Of a stretch of DNA of 64,000 nucleotides, positions 28,873-38,504 are shown piece after piece. The notes beneath the pieces were generated by a model. The model worked only from the letters and a program-made list of their open reading frames with translations, was not told the origin of the DNA and ran no database searches. How positions within the stretch are numbered: position 1 is the stretch's first letter; each line of letters starts with the position of its first letter. A program made the position numbers and the translations under genes. The DNA lies in contig JAPJBO010001044.1 in NCBI GenBank assembly GCA_030068145.1, positions 1 through 64,000 on the forward strand, read 5' to 3'. Origin of the DNA: Diplonema papillatum (Eukaryota; Euglenozoa; Diplonemea; Diplonemida; Diplonemidae).

Positions 28873-31800
28873 GCCTGTACCAATGCGATCTTACTCGACC
28901 CGCTGTTCGCAAAGGCTTATTACCGGCGCGCCTTGGCCCAGCACCAGATGCGCCAGACCACGACGGAGACACAAGACTCCATCGCCGCCGCCGTCGCCCT
29001 CGGCCTGCGCGCCGACCCAGCAGTGATCAGTCTTTGCCGTGATCTGGACGTCGAGATTGACACAGTCGTCGCGATCCGTTCCTGCGGCGACTTCACAGGC
29101 CTCCACAGAGTCCAGGCGGCCGCCCGTCAGACCCCCGTTCGCGCCGTCCTCTTGCCCGGGCACTACCCGCATCCGCTGCGCGCCGATGCCGGCCAGGTAC
29201 ACCTGATCGGCATTGGACGTCCCTCTTTGCAGTCGGTGGGGACCCATGCAGTCTTCGCGTTGAACGGCGCGACCATCCGGGTGGTCGGCGTGTCGTTCTA
29301 CGACTTCCCTCAGAAAGGCGCGCTGGCATGCACCGTCGGCGCTGGCAGCCGCCTGATGCTTGATTGCTGCGCGTTCCGTCGATTTTCCGACCACGCAGTT
29401 TTGTGCACTGGAGGCGCGTCGGTTCACGTGTCGAAATGCGTGATGGATGAGTCACCGGTGGTCGGAATTGAAGTCCGGGACGGTGGCCGCTGCGTCGTCG
29501 AGGACACACGGCTTACGAACTTGGGTCAAGGCGTCATGTGCTACGGCGGATTCGACGCCTGCACCGTTGCGAACTGCGTGATCGAAAACTGCCAAAAGGA
29601 GGGCATCCTAGCAGCCGGAACAGCAACCACCGGCCACATTTTCCCAGCCTTCGTCGACACCACGAATACGAGAAAGAGAGCTTTCTGGCACCCTGACGAC
29701 CGCGCAAACGCCAACGTCGCGTCGTATGGCACCCTTGATGTTACGCAGTCTTTAATTAAAGGGAACAAGGGCCTGGGGATCAGCCTTGAAGGGGTGGTCG
29801 TTACCATCCAATCTTCGGTTATTACTGGGAACGCCCTAAACGGCATTCATAACATCTTCTATGCCGGGGTCCTGATCAAAAGCAGGGCCAGCGTTTACAT
29901 GCGGAACTGCGCCGTGTACAAGAACAACAGAAATAATGTGTACGTTGCGATAAATTTCGACGCTCCCGTCACCGTGGAGCAGTGCTTCTTCTTGAAGGGA
30001 GAAAACGGCGTCGCCGAGGAATGGAAGTCGCTGCGGAAACTGGGGCAGGCTGCCCAAAGCCTGCCGGTGACACTAGCGGGGTGCAGGTCTTTCGACGCGG
30101 TGGCCGACGTGCCGGAGGCCCGAAAGATCGCCGCGCACGACGGCGCGCGGCAACCGCACCCCCAGCTGCCGCGGGCCGCCGAGTTCAACTACTACTACCC
30201 GATCGGGAACACTCCGGCGGCGGGGCTGCGCGTCGCGGGCCGCGGGCAAGAGAAGGTGCACATCTTGTTCGGCGGCTGCGGGGACCCGCGGAATTACCTC
30301 GAAACACTCGAAGTGCTCGACGGGCTCAAACTCGAGTCGGAGGTGGTCTTGTGTGACGTTTCAGACGAAATGCTCAGTCGTGACCTGATTCTTCTCGAAA
30401 TGCTCGCGGAGAGCTCTTCTGACATGGAACACGTCCTCTCGGTGTACAGTGACCATTACATCACAGAAGACTGCGCTGTGCATTTGGACGACGTGCTGCA
30501 GAGTGCGTGCGACGAGCAACTACTTGCAGCCCGCACTGCAGACGCTGCTACCGCCACGCGAATCGCGAAGGTGCTCAACAGCTGGCGTGACCAGCTGCGC
30601 CTGCGGCAACGCGCCGGCGAAATCGAAGACGTGCGTCGGCGGGAAGTGGCCACGCACCACGCCGTCGCCGCCTCGCACGCGGAATCCGAGGCCAAGAAGC
30701 AAACGATCGAGGAGTACTTCGCCAACGGGTTCCTGGGGGGCGGCGCCGACCAGGCGCAGAGGACGATCAACGTCACCTTCCTGAGCCAGGCGGGGGCTTA
30801 CACCGTGTACGGGACGACGTCCGTGTTCAGGGCGTTTCCCGGTTGCAAGACCGCGGGCGACTTTGCTCGGGTCTTCGCGAGGTACAGGGCAGTGTTGCAG
30901 CGCCACGCGGGCTGCGGGTGCAGGCTGCTGGCGCGGGACTTGACCCGGCTGGTTCGCGAAGGCGGGGGCTTGTCGTTCGACTATGTCGACTGCTCGAACC
31001 TCGCGGATTACGTCGCGATGCCGGAGCTGCTCGCGTCGCTGGATCCGCACTGCAAGCCTGGGGCGGTGGTGACGATGGGCACCATGCGAGGCGCCCCGCA
31101 GCACGCCGCGGACTTGTACCAGCTCGGCCTCAAACCGGACGAGTGGACAGAGCTCCTGGGGTACACCGCAGCCCACGAACGGGTCTCCCTCAAAGACCAC
31201 AACTTCGCCTTCACGAAGAACGCGGCTGAGCCGCGGGAGGCGATCACGCAAGGCGCGCAGCTCGTCCTGTCGCTGAAGGCCCTGCGCTGGCTGTGCCGGC
31301 TGGACCAAGGCCTCGGCCTCCACCCGAGGGTGTCCGCGAACCTGGCCCTCGATTTGTTCCAGGGGACGGCCGAAGCCCAGCGCAAGCTCCTCGAGTCGCC
31401 CAGCGCCGCGTTGTTCCTGCCCCAACTCCGCGGGTGCACCGGCGACGGCCAGTTTTACAAGGCGACGCTCCTGTTCGTCGAGAGTGTGTCCGCTGTGGCG
31501 TTTACGGAAAGGGACGTACGCCCGGCGATGATCCAATTGAGCGAAGGTGGAAAGGACGGAGAAGCACCGCAGGCGGTGTTCGATGCGTTTGCGTGGGACG
31601 CGGTGTCGCAGGAGGTTGTTCTGAAGATGCTGCCGAGCGACAAGGAGAAGTACGGCGGCTTGGTGGCGACGGGGGTCACGAAAGGGAGGGCCTGGACACG
31701 CGGGGTGAAATTGGGGAGCTTCGCGGCTGTAGCGTGCGGCGAGGGCGCCGAGGAGCAACGGCCGGTTCGGCGGTGCCGAGTACCGTCGTCTGCGCCGGTT

Positions 31801-32073
31801 GCCGTCGGGTGCCGCCGCGTGTTCTTCGACCTGGAAATCCCCCGCGACCCGGCGGAATCGTACGCCGCGAGCCTCGACCCGCCGGCCGCCGGCGGCGGCT
31901 GCGCCGTCGTCCTCGCCTCCGCGGCCGGCAAGACGTACCGCTCGGCCCCGTCGCCCGTTGCGCTGAAGCCCGACCAAGCCATCGCGCCCGTATTCTTCAA
32001 ACGGGCTGGCCTCGCTGTCTGCATGGTCGAGCCCGCCGCCCCCGGAGACCTCCTCCATGCGAAAGCCCGGTGA
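28873..32073 (+). CDS. TPR / parallel beta-helix / DUF4470 protein
   Basis: About 1,066 open codons from just after the TAG to TGA at 32071. The order is: a TPR (ILLDPLFAKAYYRRALAQHQ); a right-handed beta-helix of about 250 residues with pectate-lyase-like rungs (VLLPGHYPHPL, ATIRVVGVSFYDF, VHVSKCVMDESPVVGIEVRD, VTIQSSVITGNALNGIHN); then DUF4470, seen as YYYPIGNTPAAGLRV and VHILFGGCGDPRNYLETLEV. A later block, LSFDYVDCSNLADYVAMPEL, resembles the region following DUF4470 in fungal MYND-type proteins. DUF4470 also occurs in the axonemal dynein assembly factor DNAAF3, but the full architecture differs. The function is unknown; a scaffold role is inferred. No signal peptide is seen. The 3' end is copied repeatedly downstream. 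Confidence 0.75.
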   Translation, partial: ACTNAILLDPLFAKAYYRRALAQHQMRQTTTETQDSIAAAVALGLRADPAVISLCRDLDVEIDTVVAIRSCGDFTGLHRVQAAARQTPVRAVLLPGHYPHPLRADAGQVHLIGIGRPSLQSVGTHAVFALNGATIRVVGVSFYDFPQKGALACTVGAGSRLMLDCCAFRRFSDHAVLCTGGASVHVSKCVMDESPVVGIEVRDGGRCVVEDTRLTNLGQGVMCYGGFDACTVANCVIENCQKEGILAAGTATTGHIFPAFVDTTNTRKRAFWHPDDRANANVASYGTLDVTQSLIKGNKGLGISLEGVVVTIQSSVITGNALNGIHNIFYAGVLIKSRASVYMRNCAVYKNNRNNVYVAINFDAPVTVEQCFFLKGENGVAEEWKSLRKLGQAAQSLPVTLAGCRSFDAVADVPEARKIAAHDGARQPHPQLPRAAEFNYYYPIGNTPAAGLRVAGRGQEKVHILFGGCGDPRNYLETLEVLDGLKLESEVVLCDVSDEMLSRDLILLEMLAESSSDMEHVLSVYSDHYITEDCAVHLDDVLQSACDEQLLAARTADAATATRIAKVLNSWRDQLRLRQRAGEIEDVRRREVATHHAVAASHAESEAKKQTIEEYFANGFLGGGADQAQRTINVTFLSQAGAYTVYGTTSVFRAFPGCKTAGDFARVFARYRAVLQRHAGCGCRLLARDLTRLVREGGGLSFDYVDCSNLADYVAMPELLASLDPHCKPGAVVTMGTMRGAPQHAADLYQLGLKPDEWTELLGYTAAHERVSLKDHNFAFTKNAAEPREAITQGAQLVLSLKALRWLCRLDQGLGLHPRVSANLALDLFQGTAEAQRKLLESPSAALFLPQLRGCTGDGQFYKATLLFVESVSAVAFTERDVRPAMIQLSEGGKDGEAPQAVFDAFAWDAVSQEVVLKMLPSDKEKYGGLVATGVTKGRAWTRGVKLGSFAAVACGEGAEEQRPVRRCRVPSSAPVAVGCRRVFFDLEIPRDPAESYAASLDPPAAGGGCAVVLASAAGKTYRSAPSPVALKPDQAIAPVFFKRAGLAVCMVEPAAPGDLLHAKAR

Positions 32074-32178
32074 ATCGCACCCTGCCCCAACCAACCGAAC
32101 CCAACTAACTGCCTAAACATTAAAACTAAGATTCTCCCCCGGCAACGAACAGCCGCCTGCCAAGCCAGACCGCTGCCT

Positions 32179-33180
32179 TTGCCCTCGCCTCCGCGTCCGG
32201 CAAGACGTACCGCTCGGCCCCGTCGCCCGTCGCGCTGAAGCCCGACCAAGCCATCGCGCCGTATTCTTCAAACGGGCTGGCCTCGCTGTCTGCATGGTCG
32301 AGCCCGCCGCCCCCGGAGACCTCCTCCATGCGAAAGCCCGGTGAATCGCACCCTGCCCCAACCAACCGAACCCAACTAACTGCCTAAACATTAAAACTAA
32401 GATTCTCCCCCGGCAACGAACAGCCGCCTGCCAAGCCAGACCGCTGCCTTTGCCCTCGCCTCCGCGTCCGGCAAGACGTACCGCTCGGCCCCGTCGCCCG
32501 TCGCGCTGAAGCCCGACCAAGCCATCGCGCCGTATTCTTCAAACGGGCTGGCCTCGCTGTCTGCATGGTCGAGCCCGCCGCCCCCGGAGACCTCCTCCAT
32601 GCGAAAGCCCGGTGAATCGCACCCTGCCCCAACCAACCGAACCCAACTAACTGCCTAAACATTAAAACTAAGATTCTCCCCCGGCAACGAACAGCCGCCT
32701 GCCAAGCCAGACCGCTGCCTTTGCCCTCGCCTCCGCGTCCGGCAAGACGTACCGCTCGGCCCCGTCGCCCGTCGCGCTGAAGCCCGACCAAGCCATCGCG
32801 CCGTATTCTTCAAACGGGCTGGCCTCGCTGTCTGCATGGTCGAGCCCGCCGCCCCCGGAGACCTCCTCCATGCGAAAGCCCGGTGAATCGCACCCTGCCC
32901 CGACCAACAGAACCCAATTAACTATTTCCCCCCGAGAGGCAGTGCTCTGCCTAAACATTAAAACTAAGATTCTCCCCCGGCAACGAATAGCCGCCTGCCA
33001 AGCCAGACCGCTGCCTTTGCCCTCGCCTCCGCGTCCGGCAAGACCTACCGCTCGGCCCGTCCCCCGTCGCGGTGAAGCCCGGCCAAACCATGGCGCCCGT
33101 ATTCTTCAAACGGGCAGGCCTCGCTGTCTGCATGGCCCCGTCCCTGGAGACCTCCTCCACGCGAAAGCCCGGTAAATCGC
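32179..33180 (+). pseudogene. Tandem copies of the 3' end of the DUF4470 gene, 271-bp unit
   Basis: The last ~55 codons (from 'ctcgcctccgcg' to 'gcgaaagcccggtga') plus about 110 bp of 3' flank ('ctaagattctcccccggcaa') repeat at 271-bp steps, starting near 32185, 32456 and 32727, with a shorter diverged copy near 33024. The first three copies share a one-base deletion ('atcgcgccgtattc' against 'atcgcgcccgtattc' in the gene), so they derive from each other. All are non-coding fragments. Confidence 0.85.
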
Positions 33181-33269
33181 ACCTTTCCCCAACCAATCGA
33201 ACCCACCAACTATTTTCCCCCGAGAGGCAGTGCTCCTAAAACATCAAACTAAGATTTTCCCTCGACAAC

Positions 33270-34140
33270 GAGCCGCCAAGCCAGACCGCTGTCCTGTCTG
33301 CAGACACTCAAGCCTCGCGCTGTGCTGGTCCGCCTTATGTGTCCGTGACTCAATGGACCGAAACACGGCGCAGACGGGACTAGTGCGGTGTTGAGCACAT
33401 ATCCCTTCCAAGCACGTTCTGTTGCAATCCCCCGACAACGAAAGGAAGAAAATGAAGCAAAACTCTGCAGTCCCGCGAGAAACGTCAAACAGAGACTTCA
33501 AAAAACCGACCGCTTACTACAAGAAACAGTCTAGAAAAAGACATGTAGCATCAACGGCTGCCTCGTTGCCCTCGCCTCCGCGTCCGGCAAGAAGTACCGC
33601 GGCCCGTCGCCCGTCGCGGTGAAGCCCGGCCAAACCATGGCGCCCGTATTCTTCAAACGGGCAGGCCTCGCTGTCTGCATGGCCCCGCCCTGGAGACCTC
33701 CTCCACGCGAAAGCCCGGTGAATCGCATTCTCCCCCGACAACGAACAGCCCCGCCTGCCAAGCCAGACTCACATCGCAGACAGGTATTGGGCACACATAT
33801 CCATTCCAAGCATGTTCTGTGCAATCTTCCGACAACAAAGGAAAAAGAAAGCGGGGAAAATGAAGCAAAACTCTGCAATCCCGAGAAAAAGACTTGTAGC
33901 ATGAAACATACACTGTGAGGCAGTTCTGCCCAAACACGAAACTGAAAAGGATTTGCCATGCACTGTAGTGTGTGTGGTCTTGCGGACAAATCAGACTCAC
34001 ACCGCTGTCCTGTGCAGTCACTCAGGATCCGCGCTGTTGATGGTCTGCCTCGCATGTGTCCGTGGCTAAATCATCGACACACGATGCAGATGGGACCAGC
34101 ACATAACCACTGCAAGCACGTTCTTGCAACGCCCCCCCTC
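33270..34140 (+). repeat. Dispersed repeat, direct copies, with an inverted copy near 35345-35450
   Basis: Text 'accgctgtcctgtctgcaga' ... 'gcacatatcccttccaagca' (33285-33425) recurs at about 33780-33830 and 33990-34140 ('ccgctgtcctgtgcagtcac', 'ccactgcaagcacgttcttg'). It appears reversed at 35345-35440 ('ttgcaagaacgtgcttg', 'gtctgcagacaggactgcgg'). Confidence 0.6.
33560..33740 (+). pseudogene. Further diverged copy of the 3' end of the DUF4470 gene
   Basis: 'cctcgcctccgcgtccggca', 'gtattcttcaaacgggcagg' and 'cctcctccacgcgaaagccc' recur here, separated from the main array by 380 bp of unrelated sequence. Confidence 0.75.
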
Positions 34141-35973
34141 CCTCGAAGCATACCAAGCCATGCGCACGAACGTTCCACGCAGTTTGCCCAGGCACAGCGA
34201 AACAAGCAACCTCCACCCACAACCACACCGGTGGCCTAAAATCACCCGTCCAACACGACGAGGTAAACTCATGCAACCCTGACCAATTGATATATTGCCC
34301 AACGTTCTCCGCCAATAACGTATACGAGAAGTGAATTTAATGATCGTCGTGTTGCGACGGGGTATCTCTTCCTTCGATTCTCGTCTTTTTTTTGACATCG
34401 GCGAAGGCAGGGACTGGATTGCAGGGAATATGTGTCCTTGCGATAGATAGTCGGGGCAGTCGAAAACCAAAGTTCCCTCTTAGTGGTTCACCAATCCAGC
34501 CTGGACAAATTTTCTTGTTTAGGTTGTAGAAGAGCCGGTATCGAAGGATCAGAAATCAACGGCGCTATGCATGCTTATGCAGTTGTCCCCTTGGGGGTTT
34601 GGTGCTAACAATAGTTGCCAGAAGTCCTATCCCAAACCTAAAAACGAACCAAGGTAAATCCAAGTGGGAAACGATTGTTCGAAGCGCCCGAGGGTACAAG
34701 CTTGCCTCCACCCTTTGAGCATGAATCGGGACCATGAGATGAGACCCTGCGTTCACACAGGATCGGTGCTCAAGATTGTTTACCCGAAACCACGGCGAAC
34801 GGGTGGTTAAGGTTTTACATACCGATGCCCTCGATCCCTTGGATCAAGACCATACCTGACACACCCAAGCGTGTTTCAAGCACAGTTTTAACTCAAGAAG
34901 CAACCCTGTAGCCTGTCAGGTCGTTGAACAGAAAAAGGAAGAGCAGGGGAGAAATAATAGCAATGAGAGACCCGGAGAAAAGGATGAGCTCACCAACGGG
35001 GCCGCTAGCCGGAAAGGACGAACCTTGCCGACGGGGCCTGTGCAACGCAGACGGCGCAGACGCCGGTGTGGAGCGGGAACCCTATCAGCACTGCCCGCCC
35101 GTCAACGCCTCCGTTCCGCCTCAGCCCAACCTTCCGGACCCACTGCCGGGGCAAGTGTTCGGCAAGCACGGCACAACTGCGGATCAATCTCCCCCACTGG
35201 TATCTCCCTTGCCATCTTTCGATTTCAATCGCATGAGTCACAACCTCGCCTAGCCACCGCGAATTCAGTCCTATCTTAGCCCCGCCCACAGTGCCAGTCA
35301 GTGCTGCCTAGCGAGTCGCAGTCGCAATCAGGGCTTGGTGCCTGTGGGCGGGGGATTGCAAGAACGTGCTTGTCAGATCAGAACCTGCGTGTCTGCAGAC
35401 AGGACTGCGGTGTGGGTCTGGTTTGTCAGGCGGCTCTTCGTAGCTCGTCACAGCCAGGACCACCCGTGCTACGAGAGCACAGGCGAATCCGTCACGGGGA
35501 GGAGGCCCCTACAACTGCGTCTGAGCAATCAGTTAAAAACTCAGGGCACTCGCTGAACCTCACAACAATCTGTCAGACTGTTCATCTCTTTGGTGTTGTC
35601 AGGCATCACCCGTTCGGGCTTTACGGGGGTGTACCCAATGCGCGCTGACAGCCCGCACAAAGGACTAAAACCATCGTTAGGAACGCACGGCCATCAGCCT
35701 TGTAACCCGATGGTTTCTTCATAGACACATCGAAGAACTTCCCGACGGCTGCCCTCTTGATTCGATGGTGATTGGCTTGCTGATTATTGTTGATCGAGTT
35801 GAATCGGTTTGAATGAGAATGTGGCGGTGCAAAGATCACTTAACCCGATCGATGCTCTGTTTGAAATCCTGGGTCCGAGAACGAGCATCGCATATCTTCA
35901 ACAAAAGGTCGAAAGGCATCAATTCTGTACATCCCACGGGATCGTCGGAAAACACAAAAAAACACACCCTCAG
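34141..35973. other. No gene recognised
   Basis: Apart from the inverted repeat copy at 35345-35450, this holds only short frames without motifs. Upstream exons of the next gene could lie here unseen. Confidence 0.35.
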
Positions 35974-36246
35974 TACGACGCGGACACCACCCGCCGTCCC
36001 GGCCACGCGGTGGTGGACCTGCCGGAGCCGCCGCCGCTCCCGTTGTGCGCGGGCGCCGCGCGCTTCAACGCCGCCGCCGCCGCGTGCTGCGGGCTCTTCG
36101 TCGTGGCGCCGGCGGCGCTCCTCGCCGTGTTTTCCGCCAAAGGCGGAGACGCCCTCCTCTTCACCGCCGTGGCTTTGATCGCCGCAGCTCTGGTGGTGGC
36201 GCTGGTGTTAGGGGTGCCCTGCGTCTGCCCAGTGCTCAAGGCCACG
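35974..36246 (+). CDS. Exon encoding two transmembrane helices
   Basis: The exon runs from acceptor 'cacaccctcag' (ends 35973) to donor 'acg|gtaaag' (36247), 91 codons, phase 0 at both ends. After YDADTTRRPGHAVVDLPEPP, two hydrophobic segments appear: FNAAAAACCGLFVVAPAALL and LLFTAVALIAAALVVALVLG, ending VPCVCPVLKAT. The GC-rich third positions match the other cellular genes. Downstream the frame runs into a (CT)n tract at 36316-36337, as expected of an intron. The next plus-strand exon candidate, also phase 0, is the lipid kinase at 37112, so this may be its membrane anchor. Alternatively it is a separate small membrane protein. The function is not recognised. Confidence 0.5.
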
Positions 36247-36436
36247 GTAAAGCCGTCCCTGAAGCCGCCACCAGCGGGTCCGTTTTGCAAGACAGCCGAG
36301 GTTGTCCTTTCTTTACTCTCTCTCTCTCTCTCTCTCTTCGTTGCCGGAGGTACTTTTGGGGTCCTTCGAGGATCGCGCATGGAGGGGCCCACGCATTAGT
36401 CACAAACTTGGCCACATCTAAAGTGCGCAAATGCCG

Positions 36437-36535
36437 GTAACATGATGTCTACATCCCTTTCGCTACCCGACTCCCAGCCTCAATGGTCGACTGGAGACTT
36501 TAAAGCACCGCGCCTTTATGCCTCTAAAACGCTAG
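36437..36535 (+). repeat. Dispersed repeat family, copy 1 of 4
   Basis: It shares 'cagcctcaatggtc', 'ggagactttaaa' and a terminal 'aacgct' with 40972-41052, 48320-48413 and 55040-55147. All four end at the same 'aacgcta', so this is an element boundary. Confidence 0.65.
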
Positions 36536-36559
36536 AAACCGCCCAAATGGTGACACCAA

Positions 36560-37111
36560 ATAGTACGGTCAGAACCAAGCTGCATTCACTCCGCTCTCGC
36601 GACATAGCCAACTAATCTGGCATGACGTCGCCTCGATAATCTCAGATGGCGGGTGCTAACATTCCACGGATCCAACGAGTCGCTCGCGATTCAAAGAAGA
36701 GGGATGCCGATTAGAACGAGTATGGATGACATACCACATGCTGTGGAGGGAACGCAAAATGAATCGGTCGTGTGCCGATGCAAATGCAAAAGTCAAGACC
36801 GTCCCTCCTCCATGGACTCGCCCCAGATCCGAGTTAGCATGAGTACCACGTGCTCGAAAGGCATAGTGGAATGCTATCATTTATCGGTCATGTGCCGATG
36901 AAAATGAAAAGTCAAGATCGTTTCTCCTCGGTGAAGCTGCTGTCCATCCAGTAGACACATCGAGGATGCTCAACGAAGCCGACAATAGGGCTCATCATAG
37001 CCGCACAAGTTGATCTGGCTGACTCCCGCGTTAGCAGAGTGCGAGCTTCCTTTTAACCCTTCATGTCTAGACAGACACGCGCAGACGTGTGCCAACCACC
37101 GCATTACGCAG
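36560..37111. other. No exon recognised; small direct repeat inside
   Basis: 'gtgccgatg' followed by 'aaaagtcaaga' occurs at about 36772 and 36892. I saw no coding signal before the kinase exon. Confidence 0.4.
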
Positions 37112-37249
37112 GGCGGCCGACGCTGTTCTCGTGTGGCAGTAAAAAAAGCATACATCCTGGTAAACCCATTCGGCGGCGGAGGCATCGGAAAGTCACTTCT
37201 CAACGACAAGGTTCTGCCTACCTTCAAGAAGCACGACATCGAGGTTGAA
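37112..37249 (+). CDS. Sphingosine/diacylglycerol kinase-type lipid kinase, exon 1
   Basis: VKKAYILVNPFGGGGIGKSL is the first conserved strand and glycine-rich loop of the DAGK catalytic domain (the NPxGGxG phosphate-binding motif). No in-frame ATG precedes it, so the exon begins at a splice acceptor. Two candidates fit: 'attacgcag' (exon from 37112, phase 0, used here) or 'tcgtgtggcag' (exon from 37140). The exon ends IEVE before donor 'gtatgc' at 37250. The family phosphorylates a lipid alcohol (sphingoid base, ceramide or diacylglycerol) with ATP at membranes. The exact substrate cannot be told. Confidence 0.75.
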
Positions 37250-37575
37250 GTATGCTGCTTTCCAGCGTTCCTTCGGGGTCTCCATTGTGTAGAGACAGTC
37301 CGAATAAACGGCTGTTCTCTGCAGGCCGATTAGTGCATCACGTGAGCGGCATCGAGCTTCATCAGCTTCGACCGACACCAATCACGCACTTACCCATGGT
37401 TAAGACGTACGAAAACTATGACATTAATGCAGTTCAACGCATCTGCAAAATATCACGGCAAACCCACGTTTTTCACGCTTCCTCTTTCGTCGGGTTCGTG
37501 AAGGCCCATTCCGTGAAGTTGATGCAGCCAATCGTCTAACCATATTTAAACTAAGATTTTCCTTCCCCCAACCAG
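37250..37575 (+). other. Intron of the lipid kinase (326 bp, phase 0)
   Basis: The donor is 'gaa|gtatgc' and the acceptor is 'ttccttcccccaaccag'. Splicing joins IEVE to VIETEYAGHA, restoring the family's V-x-x-T-x-x-x-G-H-A block. That makes this the best-supported intron in the window. Confidence 0.8.
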
Positions 37576-38418
37576 GTGATCGAAACCGAGTACGCCGGCC
37601 ATGCGACAGACCTCGCCCGCGACCTACCTCTAGACGGCTTCCAAGCCCTCTGCATCATCGGCGGCGACGGCAGCATCCACGAGGTTGCGAATGGCATGCT
37701 ACGACGGTCAGACACGGACAGAGTCCCTCTCGGGCTGATACCCGGTGGAACCGGCAACTCGGTGGCTCTTGACCTCGGCGCTCCGGATGCGGCGGAGGCG
37801 GCCGAAAGGGTGTGCGGGGGAGACATTGTGTACATAGACACCCTCAAAGTGACGGACGGGGGCACGCTGTCCTTGCACAGTGTGCAAGGCGTCTTTTGGG
37901 GGCTCGTCGGGGACTGCGCGGTAGCGGCCGACAGGCCCTGGCTGCGCTCGCTCTTGGGCACGAAGCGGTACGACGCCGTCGCCCTGTGGCTGATTTTCAA
38001 GAGAACTCGGTACCACGCCGCCATCACGGTCGACGAGGAGACCTTGGACGCTGGCCAATACACAGCCGCGCTGGTGACCAATACCCAGCACTTCGGGAAG
38101 GGCCTGCGGTCAGCACCCGACGCGAAGCTGGATGACGGGATCATTGACTGCTGCTTCTTACCCAGCGAAAACGTGTCTTGCGGGGAAGTGTTCCGCATCT
38201 TCAAGGAGTTGCCTTCGGGCTCTCAATTCGAAGCGAACCCGTCCATCATCCATCGCACAGCTCGGTCTTTGCGCATAGTGACCGACAACAACAGCACCAA
38301 AACCGTCTGCAGTATCGACGGGCAGACGGCGTACTTCTCCACGTTCTTGGACATCGCAATGGAGCACAAGTCGCTCCAGGTGTTCTGCCCGTGTGCGCCG
38401 ACCCCGTTGCCGCGATGA
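37576..38418 (+). CDS. Sphingosine/diacylglycerol kinase-type lipid kinase, exon 2
   Basis: The exon encodes 280 residues to TGA at 38416. It opens VIETEYAGHATDLARDL, then has the catalytic/nucleotide signature CIIGGDGSIHEVANGML (GGDG-x-x-x-E-V-x-N-G) and IPGGTGNSVALDLG (PGGTGN). The C-terminal half fits the sphingosine/YegS-type beta-sandwich lid: a W-G-L-V-G-D-C-A block, FKRTRYHAAITVDEETL, and DAKLDDGIIDCCFLPSENVS with the conserved A/D-P-x-A-x-x-D-D-G. With exon 1 the enzyme has about 326 residues, near the minimal family size. Substrate specificity (sphingoid base, ceramide or diacylglycerol) is not determined. A 3' satellite begins within 90 bp of the stop. Confidence 0.8.
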   Translation: MIETEYAGHATDLARDLPLDGFQALCIIGGDGSIHEVANGMLRRSDTDRVPLGLIPGGTGNSVALDLGAPDAAEAAERVCGGDIVYIDTLKVTDGGTLSLHSVQGVFWGLVGDCAVAADRPWLRSLLGTKRYDAVALWLIFKRTRYHAAITVDEETLDAGQYTAALVTNTQHFGKGLRSAPDAKLDDGIIDCCFLPSENVSCGEVFRIFKELPSGSQFEANPSIIHRTARSLRIVTDNNSTKTVCSIDGQTAYFSTFLDIAMEHKSLQVFCPCAPTPLPR

Positions 38419-38504
38419 GGAACGCAGGGGGTGCCTGCGTTGGCCGCTAGCACGGAGAGCCTCGTCCGTGTGTACTTACCACGATGGTGCCGCCAAACGA
38501 CCAA

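Noticed and set aside
35809..35973. Extension of the two-helix protein upstream to 35809
   Set aside because: There is no in-frame ATG and poor coding character. A pyrimidine-rich acceptor at 35973 explains the frame start better.
36316..36337. (CT)n as a coding SLSLSL membrane segment
   Set aside because: A dinucleotide repeat after a good donor is more likely intronic. A similar CT run occurs after the dynein-like exon.
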